In this document: in pieces, positions 11,257 to 20,058 of the stretch
Position numbering within the stretch: the first letter of the stretch is position 1
How the letters are laid out: each line of letters starts with the position of its first letter
Assembly: GCA_024699855.1 (NCBI GenBank)
Contig: JAMPIQ010000001.1
Coordinates: 8,990,001 to 9,054,000, forward strand
Direction of reading: 5' to 3'
Length of the DNA stretch: 64,000 bases
Source: Aphelenchoides besseyi
Taxonomy: Eukaryota; Nematoda; Chromadorea; Rhabditida; Aphelenchoididae
Made by a program: the position numbers and the translations under genes
Notes under the pieces: generated by a model
Told to the model about the DNA's origin: nothing
The model's input: only the letters and a program-made list of their open reading frames with translations
Database searches by the model: none

Positions 11257-12662
11257 ATGGCGACTAAAAGTGCAGTTTGTTCACTTCTGTTATTTTTATT
11301 TATTTGTCTTTCCACTTCTTATGCTCAATTCTCCGCAATGGACCGAACTCAACAAGGTAGTTGAACTGCAAACATAACCGTTGAACAGCGCGTCTTTAAG
11401 AACTAAACCTCATGGATTGGTCAGCTGGTTTTCGGATGGCTTATTGCCAACATGCAACCATCTTGGAGCTGATCGAACCCTTCAAAGAAGCCATGGTGCG
11501 AATGGCCAATCGATTTTGTAAAAATGCAACGGCTTGTCGTTTGGAAAGACCGTAACCTTCAATTCGTATACACCAATTGGCCTTCCATTTAGAGTCACTT
11601 TTACCAAATATCATGTGGTTTTGTTAGATGGATTTCCGAAACGCGAAAACCGTGCTGTTTCATTTCGTTTCTTCATCGTTTTGCCTTACGACTCTCGACC
11701 GTTGAATAAGAAGATTGAGAAACCGTACTTGTCAATCAAAATTCTTACCGGTAAGATTGCTGTTGAGGAAATTAATGGGTAAATGTTATCAAAGAGATTC
11801 TGCGCACTCAATCAGCAGAACTCACAAATCGACTTGGATGGCAACTAATAAGTCGTGATCGGTATCCACGCTTCGATCAAGTCACCACTTTCATGAATCG
11901 AATGCTGATTCCAATTGGTGTTGTCGCCGGACTGTTGATGTTATTTCTTGCTTATTGGCAAAGCACAATAATGTAAGCAAAGTGTTGAGCACGATTTACA
12001 AGACAAAATCTCAGAAAAGGCAGCTCGATTTACTCGTCCGAAGGCTGGATGGTTAGCGGATCAACTGGTGGCAAGAATGCGGCACTGCGGTAAACTGTGA
12101 GCTAATCAGAAGTTATACTTGTGTTTAAGACGAACGATGGAGATCATCGCCGAACAAGAATATCGTTTTCATCACACGGAAAAACATCGGAAATCGGGTG
12201 AAGATATTTTCGTTTACACGGCCGTTCCACGAGAAGATGGACGAGTTCTACCGAATCAACAAAAGAAAATCGAACTCACGGCCGCCGAGCTTCCACGCAC
12301 GAATGTTTCTAAACAAAGCAGTTCGGCAGCTGAAGACGAAGAGAATTACGATTCAGAGATGCAAGACACTGTTCCTGAGATTGTGGTCATGCATGCAAGA
12401 GATTCCTCGCGCGACACAATTGACGAAGATCGTGGCGGTAGACGAACGTCAGGAGCTGGGTGAGAAGTTTGTTCAGTAGATGTTTAACAAATGTTGTTTC
12501 AGTCATCGACGGCAATCCCGTCGTTTTAGTGCTTTCGACACGTTGAAAAACAAGTCACGAGGCGGTTTCTTTGGTGGTGGTCGTTCACAACCCGAAAGAC
12601 ATCGGAGATGGAAGAGTGGAAACATCATGTTGAACCAATTTTCAAAAGACGGAAAACTTTGA
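11257..12662 (+). CDS. Type I membrane protein, unrecognised
   Basis: Spliced. Exon 1 encodes a strong signal peptide (MATKSAVCSLLLFLFICLST). The lumenal part, about 150 residues, includes 'YCQHATILELIEPFKEAMVR' with a second Cys pair ('RFCKNATACRLERP', one N-glycosylation site) and a strand-rich stretch around 11585-11750. A single membrane helix follows ('MLIPIGVVAGLLMLFLAYWQ', about 11905-11965). The cytoplasmic tail is about 190 residues, rich in Glu, Ser and Arg, ending in a basic, Gly/Phe-rich region ('KSRGGFFGGGRSQPERHRR'). Exon junctions near 11545, 11750-11820 and 11970 were inferred from GT/AG and frame. No family recognised. It ends 131 bp from the convergent MPP-beta gene. Confidence 0.65.
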
Positions 12663-12793
12663 GTTGCCATTCTTTTAGCCGGTAGTTGACTCCCAATTGA
12701 AATTTCTTGAGCTTTTCTTTCATCAAACATCAATTTTTATGAAATAAACCGTACAACAAATGAAAGTAACTAATCAAAATAGAACACAACCGG

Positions 12794-14466
12794 TCATTCT
12801 TCCGAAGTCGGCGGTTTCAGCCAGTTCTTAATAACCGCTGGATCGGGCCAAAAAGTTGTAGGACCTGAAAACAAACTTGAAGAAACAGCAACGTCAAACA
12901 TACTTACCAATAACTGTGTAAGCAAATTTCTCGCCAATATAATACTTGTTGCAAACATCTCGCACTGATTCGGAAGTGATTGCCTGCAAATCGAAGTCAA
13001 CATAAAAATCAACAACCGATGCTTACGCTGATTCTTGCTTCTAGTTCCGGTGGGGTCAATCGACGCCCGTAACACATGATTTGTCGTCCGATATCTTCAC
13101 AAATTGGTGTCGTACCGTCGAGTGTGAGCATCATACTCGAGTACAAAGATTTCTTGGCTCGTTGTAATTCTTCTTCCGAAACCTTTACATGTGCTAAATA
13201 TTGCCATTCCTTGCAGACCATTTCAGCAAACTGTCCAGCTGCACTTGGCAGTGTAATGAAGTAAATACCCGATAATCCAGTATCCTTGTAATTTGTAGCA
13301 AATGACATGAACGACTCCACTTCTGGAACTTCAATCATTGCGGATGCTAAGCGAGTTGGTGCGGACAATCCGGTTGCCATTGTTCGATCGTACTGACCAA
13401 CAAGTGTGTGAGCGATCTGGAGCGGCAGATTGTCTTCGTGTGTCCACGAGGTTCCTTCAACGGCCAACGCTCCAAAAACCGTTTCCATCTCGGGATTGTG
13501 AACCAATTGCTAGAAACATATCATAGCAAACAGAAGATTGCTCCAACTTACATGGGAATCATGAAAAACACCTTTTTCATAATCAAGCACATGCTCTGAA
13601 CCCCGTCCAATGTGTCCAAAGTATTTTTGAGCCAACGCAACCAGTCGATCGTGTTCAACTCCACCGGCCGCTGCCAACAACATTCGCGGTCCTTTGTAGT
13701 ATTGATTTACATAATCAACAAGATCGTCACGAGTTATTGTTCTTAACACAATTGTGCGTACTACAATCCAACTTACTTAATGTTTTTCTCGGGACCCAAG
13801 ATCGTGTATGAAAGTGGTGTCTTGGCGAATGCTCCGGCATGTAACTCATCGAAAACTAACTCTTGAAGATTTCGGTTTACTTCTTCCATTTCGCGTAGAA
13901 TCACAGATCGTTCCCGTTCGACTTCTGTCTTCCCATAGACACTATTGAGCAAAATGTCCGATAAAATTTCCACCGCTGAAACCTAAACGTTTAACAAACT
14001 CGAATGTAGAATGAAACCTCGTTCTAAATCGTAATCAAAACATTTGGCATAATAGACGGTGTTTTCGCGTGACGTATACGCATTCAGATGAGCTCCCAAA
14101 TTCTCGACTTCCAGTTCCAAATCCATTTGTGAGCGTTTGGTTGTTCCTTTGAAAGCCATGTGCTCCAGAAAGTGCGCAACTCCATTGTTTTTGTCAGTTT
14201 CATACCTTGATCCCGCATCAATCCAAACTCCAACCTGAACTGCAAAGATTAAAAGAACTTGCTTTCAGTTCACTTACCGTTGCTGTTGGCAATTGATTGT
14301 TGTAGCTGGCAACTCGAAATCCATTCACCAAAGTTGTTAGTTTTGTTTCCGGAGCTTCGACGATGATCGGCGATCCGGTATGCGGCGGGAAGACGTTCGT
14401 GTTGATTGCAGAGACATTTCTTTTCGTTGAAATAAGTCGACTAATACGCGGTAATCGTTTTAGCAT
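12794..14466 (-). CDS. PMPCB: Mitochondrial processing peptidase beta subunit
   Basis: Catalytic, zinc-binding subunit of the matrix processing peptidase (M16 family). The N-terminus ([17 protein letters not shown]) is a presequence. The inverted zinc motif HxxEH is visible as '[12 protein letters not shown]' (about 14145-14190), with the downstream zinc-site region '[16 protein letters not shown]'. Further on come '[20 protein letters not shown]', '[10 protein letters not shown]'-type beta core and the C-terminal '[20 protein letters not shown]'. Intact HxxEH favours MPP-beta over a non-catalytic bc1 core protein, although the two are closely related. It lies about 2.9 kb from the alpha-subunit gene on the same strand, with two plus-strand genes between. 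Confidence 0.94.
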
Positions 14467-14684
14467 CTTAATTAAGGCGGATAAACAAAATCCACTAAGC
14501 TTTTTCGATTACATCAACGAAATGTAAATGAAACGTTTTGACTCAAAATAAGCGAAACAATTTTCTGTTTGAGATTCTTGTGAACAGTCTTTTACGTGAA
14601 ATCACTCTTACACTTTCTTGTACAACAGTTATCCACCGAGTATCTTTTATTGATATGTATACTTGACGAAATCTAACAACACAA

Positions 14685-16779
14685 CTAAACACTAATGCTG
14701 CCTTCTCGGAAGTTTGTCTTCCCGACCAGCGCGTTAACGAGCGTTGAGTCGCCGTTTCGTGTTCCTTCGATTGCCGACTTCAGAATCTCTTCCGTTTTCT
14801 CTTCGTTCTTTTCGTCCAACAAAACGCCCTTCGCAGCCAATGATTCGACAGTCTTCTCGTAGTGAGTAAACTGAAAGGAAGAATCAGTCAAGAAACACAG
14901 ACAGAAAACTCACGTCCAAATCACAGGCAACTGCAGTTTTGAAGAAGGGAACTTGTTCTCGCGCTATTTGTGTCCAACAAGCATCGTTTCCAATCAGTGC
15001 AGCCACCGGCAACTTGTTTCGAACGAACGTGTCGAACTCGACGATCGAGTAGCCGGCCGAACCATCACCGTAGACAATCACAACCGGACGATTGGGATAC
15101 ACGGTTTTTGCACCCAGAGCAAACCCGCCTCCAACTCCCAACGTTCCAAACGCGCCGGGATCCAACCATTGCAACGGACCTCGTGGTCGCAGGATATACG
15201 CGGCACTTCCAACAAAATCACCACCATCAGCAACCAAAATTGCATCTTCGGGAATGACCTGCAAACTGAACTCTGGAGATTGCGATGGGCCATCTGAATA
15301 CCTTGTCCAGCTTGCCCAAAAGATTCAATGGATTGATTCCTCCATCTGCCGGTTTCTCTTCCATCTTCTTTTGATTTTTCCGTTCTGTCGCTTCGTTCCG
15401 TTCTCTTAATCGACGAATCCATTCGGCCGATGTCCCCGTCCACTTGTATCTGTCTTCCAATTCGTTTCGAACTGCAACCAAAGTGCTGGCAACGTCCGCT
15501 TGAAGAAGGTGATCTCCGTGCCAGAAGACGTCTGAATTCTGAAACAAACTCGTCAATCACGTGGATACTTCTGTGGTCGCCTTTTTGAGCAGCTTTTCAT
15601 CTCGGTTGATGACAACGACCTTCGACTTTGTCGACAACAACTTCCCGTAGTCCAAACGAAAATCTGCCGCAGTTCCCGCCAAAATCACAAGATCCGCTTC
15701 TTCCAGCGCCGTTCGTCTGTTTTGCCTCATTTGTAGCTCCGATTTCTGGCCCAACAATCCTCGACACATTCCACTCAAATAGCACGGCAATCCCAATTCG
15801 TTGACTGTTTGCTGCAACTCCTTCGCTTTGATCGGTGGCAAAGTGGCTTGAGAACCCAAAAGCAAAAGCGGTCGTTCAGCTTCGGCGACGAGTTCAGCAA
15901 CCGTCGTGACATCTTTGAGCGAGGCTCTGGGAACATCCACTGGAAGAGGACGAACAGATTGTGGTTCAAAAGCTCGTCCGAACTGCCAAGAAATGTGAGT
16001 CAGACAGTAAAAATTGTGCCATTTCTGTAACTCACTGATCAGAAGAGCGGTTTTGGATAACAGACCTGTCGAAGAGTGTTGGCGTTCGGAACAATGCAAT
16101 CACGAAAAGCATTTTTGTAGGGATACAAGACATCGATCGGGAACTCAATGAAAACTGGACCCGGAGTACCCGATTGAGCAATTTGAATCGATTTCTGAAC
16201 CACCGGTCCGATGTCTCTTAAACGCGTAATTCGAGCCGTGTGCTTACAAATGGACTTGAAGATCGAGAGCTGGTCGATGTCTTGCAGTGCTCCTCGATCT
16301 TTCATCAACGTTGGAGCTGCACCGCCAATCAGCAACAACGGACTTTCGGCCATCTGTGCATTTTTGACCGCAGTGATTGTGTTCGTTACTCCTAAACGCG
16401 TCAGTCAGTTCAACGTTGTCTCGGCTCCTCACCGGGTCCCGATGTCACGGCGGCCACTCCAATCGACTGCCTCAAGCGAGCAACCGCATCAGCGGCGTAG
16501 ACGGTCGTTACCTCGTGTCTTGTGTCCACGATTCGAATTCCCAACGACTCACAAGCGACAATGATCGGAGAAATGTGACCGCCGCATAACGTGAAAACCT
16601 CTTGAACTCCGTGCGCCTTCAGTGCTTCGGCAACCAACTCGCCGCCATGTCGTTTACTTTGCTCATCGACCTGAAGCAAAAACAACTTCAACTCGACTTC
16701 GACCACTTACTCGGAAGAAATCAGAAACCCAATGTTTATTGTGAGAAGAACGACCAAGAAACCTTTTGAGAGCGTGCAT
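14685..16779 (-). CDS. ILVBL: 2-hydroxyacyl-CoA lyase 2 / acetolactate synthase-like, copy 1 (intact)
   Basis: Thiamine-diphosphate enzyme; the mammalian ILVBL protein cleaves 2-hydroxy fatty acyl-CoA in alpha-oxidation. Exon 1 (16779-16711) encodes a basic N-terminus ([20 protein letters not shown]) and joins across a 40-nt intron to '[20 protein letters not shown]'. The catalytic Glu of the ThDP-dependent family sits in '[16 protein letters not shown]'. The C-terminal ThDP/Mg site is '[18 protein letters not shown]' followed by '[16 protein letters not shown]'. An unusually short 30-nt intron near 15542-15571 joins ..ATTE to NSDVFW.. in frame. The gene ends 'FREGSISV'. Poly(A) signal AATAAA lies just outside the duplicated block, so this copy uses new 3' sequence. 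Confidence 0.94.
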
Positions 16780-17029
16780 TGCGAGACTGAAACATTTCGA
16801 TCAGTTGGGTCTTTTAAAGGAGCGTGAGGGTGGAGAGCGATTTCTGGTCGAACAATTCGTTCACTTCGCTCGGCAAAACAAAGAACGAACGAAGGTTTCT
16901 CTTCTTGCAATTAGCGAACAAACAAACGCAGTTCGCCAAAACGTTCAAGATCGCAATTAAGACCGAAAAGTTGGTCTTTCTAATCACAATAAACGCATTC
17001 ACCTCCACGATCACTTGAACAATGCAGAA

Positions 17030-17482
17030 CTAAAATGCAGAAGTGGAAGGCTCCAGCAGCAACTGGAAAAAAGAACGAAGGAAAAGAGAAACGAGAGAAA
17101 ATGAAAAGACAACGCGAACTTTCAACTCTGCGGTTCGCTCCAGCCCGTAAAACGCGTGGAAGTGGAAGGGAGCTCGGGGTTTAAAATCGACTGGTTCGTG
17201 AAGTGTAGTGTTTGGCGATGAGATGATCGATAGGGAGACACAAAAGCGCGAAAGTGCAAACTGAAGCTCCCGGGAAGGTCTGAGATCGGTCCACAGCTCT
17301 TCGGAGTTTGTGCCGCCCAGAAGGCGGACGTTCCAATGGACGTGATCCCGCACCAGAAAACATCCATGCTCATCGGCTGGACAAGAAGCATTCTCGGAAT
17401 GTGGATCCAATAGCCGGTGATCGGAGCATGTTCGGAACTCGGGATCGGACAGCGATTTGAGTGCGATGATCATGAAACCCAA
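17030..17482 (-). CDS. Uncertain ORF upstream of ILVBL, inside the duplicated block
   Basis: Open frame of 150 codons (MGFMIIALKSLSDPEFRTCS...) with mixed codon choice, several Cys and His residues and one 'NTT' site. The other minus-strand frames over the central 270 bp are also open, which weakens the case. In the second block the same ORF is 39034-39504, where one missing A changes its C-terminus. No family recognised. It could equally be the shared promoter region between ILVBL and the divergent membrane-protein gene. Confidence 0.25.
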   Translation of the reverse strand: MGFMIIALKSLSDPEFRTCSDHRLLDPHSENASCPADEHGCFLVRDHVHWNVRLLGGTNSEELWTDLRPSRELQFALSRFCVSLSIISSPNTTLHEPVDFKPRAPFHFHAFYGLERTAELKVRVVFSFSLVSLFLRSFFQLLLEPSTSAF

Positions 17483-17546
17483 TTCAGACTACTCCGTTGC
17501 CAAAACTTTTTTCATTTTGTTGGTTGACAATGAAAACTGCGGTTGT

Positions 17547-17694
17547 TGAACTTCAAGTAAACATAATTGGGCAATTCTTCAGTTTCGTTCGCCAAGAGAT
17601 TTTGGTAATTTCTTATTTTTTGACGCAAATCCGTGGAATCGAAAAGAACTGAGAGTTGATTATGGAATCGATCATTAGACTTCCCGATATACAC
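17547..17694 (-). pseudogene. Orphan exon at the duplication breakpoint
   Basis: After a good acceptor (TTTCGTTTCAG, ending about 17695) an open frame reads VYIGKSNDRFHNQLSV.. and 'STDLRQKIRNYQNLLANETE', helical and coding-like, then runs into the duplicated block, where it stops at 17512. No adjoining exons were identified on either side. It may be what is left of a gene split by insertion of copy 1, or chance. Confidence 0.3.
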
Positions 17695-17902
17695 TGAAAC
17701 GAAAATCGCATCAGATTTTTGATAAAAGGTAGTTTATTTCCATAACAAAGACACTTTCGGTTTGCAAAACAAAGAGAGTTCAATGTGAAATTTCAACAAG
17801 GAGGCATCACAGCAACAACTGAATCAAAAGCTGGTTGTTCGTTTACTATAAGATCATAAATACTTTACAAAACGTAGAAGGGTGAAATGAAGGCACGCTC
17901 GT

Positions 17903-18218
17903 TTAAACGTTGTATTCCGTCCATTCGTTCAAGCAGTCGAAGACCGCTTTAGCGTATCGAGCGTTCATTCCAATCTTGTCCTTCAGAAAGTCGACGAAAA
18001 CGTCTTCCTGTTTGTCGAAGAGCAGAAACTGACCCAACAGATGGTACGCTTTTGTAAAGTTCTGAAATGTAAAATGGACATTGACAAACTTGTAAAATTG
18101 AACTTACGTTCTCCTCGAGTTTTTTTGCATAAGTTGGACCCACACCAGCGATATCAGTCACTGGTTTCTGCTTCATAGCTTCCGAGACAAAATTCTGATG
18201 CTTCTGTGATGTAGACAT
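17903..18218 (-). CDS. BANF1: Barrier-to-autointegration factor
   Basis: Two exons (18218-18108, 18061-17903) give exactly 89 residues, the length of BAF. The N-terminus '[20 protein letters not shown]' aligns with the conserved BAF start. The helix-hairpin-helix DNA-binding part is '[15 protein letters not shown]' and the C-terminal half is '[18 protein letters not shown]' with '[10 protein letters not shown]'. BAF dimers crosslink DNA and bind LEM-domain proteins and lamin at the nuclear envelope. The Ser/Thr at positions 2-4, phosphorylated by VRK kinases in other animals, are present. The call is firm. Confidence 0.96.
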
Positions 18219-20058
18219 CGTAAATGAAGAAATTGAGATTCTGAAAATCGACCAGCTTAAAAATCAAATTGCAATCTGTACACGAAAATTAGCTGAAAAA
18301 CTTGAAAGTGTAAGAACGATGTTGAAATCGACATTCTCACATGAAATGACTCAAATTTATAGGAAAAAATAAAGCGACGACGCTGTTACGAAAGCCGCCA
18401 AAAAGGCGTTGTAACAGAGTGTTTTTGCTTCGACTTTTCATTTCACGACAAAGAACTCTTTTCCGCACATTCACCTTCAAAACAGCGACGACAATGTTGA
18501 GCTCAGTCTCAGCATAAAGAGGATTCAGTTTGTCGATCCACTTGTTCATGTTGACTTATGAAGATACTCCATCTTCAAAGCAAAATGAGATCACGTTCAT
18601 TGATGTTTGTTCGGAAACATGAGAGTTAAAAAGCTCGAGTCCAATCCACGAATTCCAATCCTTTCAACTTAAAATTGCCGAGAATCTTTTCTTCTAGTAA
18701 ATAGACCGTTTCATTGAAATTAAAAAAATCAGTAATAAACATGTTACAAAACAGTCTTAACAAATATCTTTATTCAAACAGATAAACCATATTTAGATCG
18801 TAAAGAATTCATACGGCTAAGTGGCCAATTTTTTGTGACTTCTGACAACCATGAAATCACAGTGGTAGAGATCGTTGGCTGATGGTTAACGTTCCACTGT
18901 TGAATAAGGGCTTGATTCGGAACATAAAAAGCCCATAACATAGTGCCCATCGTTTGAACACGAGCTGTATACATCGTCGTCAGTCGTCAAATTGGAAAAC
19001 ATCGCCACTGACGAGTTTAGCACCAGAGTTCGTCTAAATAAAATAATAAATATCACCTACATAGCTAAACCACACCACAAATAAAATACTTCCCGCCACT
19101 ATGAGCTCGCGAAAAAACCCCTGACCAACTTTTCTTCCAGATTCCGAAATATATTAGGAATAAACTTAGCATAACAACGCAGTCAAAATGGTCTGCTTAT
19201 TAGCTTCGAAATCCGTAATTCACGAGACCTTTTCGATAACTGAGAACCAAAATTGGATCATCGTCATTCGGCGGCGCCTTTTTTAACCAATCAGCAGTCT
19301 TCCGATCCAAGTTTAATTGGCGTCGGCCTCCCCAGCACTCAGAATTGGAACAGCACAACTTTCACTAAAAATAAAGTTCTAATACAAACAGCAAAAAGTT
19401 AACAAACCTAAAATTTGAGTTCGCTGACGAATTAAAAAGCGGCATAATGAGAGAAATCTAAAAGTTAAATTTTATTGTAATATACAGAGATTTTTATGCG
19501 CGTATTTCAATCTTATGATGGTATCGAATTAGTTTTTGTGTTAATTCACGTTTGCAACAATCGAGATTATTTAGATTGACATGATCTCTGGTAATTATAA
19601 AATCACATAAAGACATACAAATTAAACACAAGAAACAAACTTTGTGCACAGCAAAATGCATCGAAGAAACCTTACACATGATGTCAAAAATAAGAAATAG
19701 CGCGCAAATTTGAACGCTTATAAAAAATTTGGCTAGATAAGAATTCGCTGTTATTGCTAGATGTATACGTCAAAGGTTGTTGTGCTGTAGAATAAAGAAA
19801 GGGCAATTGCATTTTGCTGATATTGCAATACTGGCTTAGCGATGGTTAGATTGATCAATCCAAGCAAAATGAACAGTAACTGTACCAATCGAAACAAACA
19901 GCTTTTCATCGTTCGGTTAGAGATACGTCACCATCATTACAAACAGTTGAAAACAAATTCAACGTGTCTTTGCATTCAATTAAAATTTCTGAACTTATGT
20001 TTATGTAAATTAGCAAGGCCATAGGTTTTGGCTTCAACGTTTTCGGTTATTATCGTTC
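18219..20058. other. Long, AT-rich region with no supported gene
   Basis: About 1.8 kb between BAF and the next plus-strand gene. Small minus-strand ORFs occur at 18337-18549 (starts MNKWIDKLNPLYAETELNIV before a GTGAAT donor-like site), 18774-18974 and 19494-19679. None shows a recognisable domain or a credible exon chain. I looked for tRNA B-box, U6, 5S and spliced-leader sequences and recognised none. Confidence 0.4.

Larger units (their letters stand above)
14683..17546. repeat. Duplicated 2.86-kb block, copy 1
   Basis: Matches 36704-39568 in direct orientation. Reading the two side by side I find only two differences: five versus seven T in a run (15582-15586 against 37603-37609) and one missing A (near 17090 against 39112). 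The block contains the whole ILVBL coding region and its upstream region, and at its right end the first 17 nt of the coding sequence of the membrane protein found intact after copy 2. The left end lies 2 nt past the ILVBL stop codon. Confidence 0.97.

Noticed and set aside
17122..17391. Second minus-strand frame over the ORF upstream of ILVBL
   Set aside because: Overlaps another open frame in the same strand; nothing separates it from chance.
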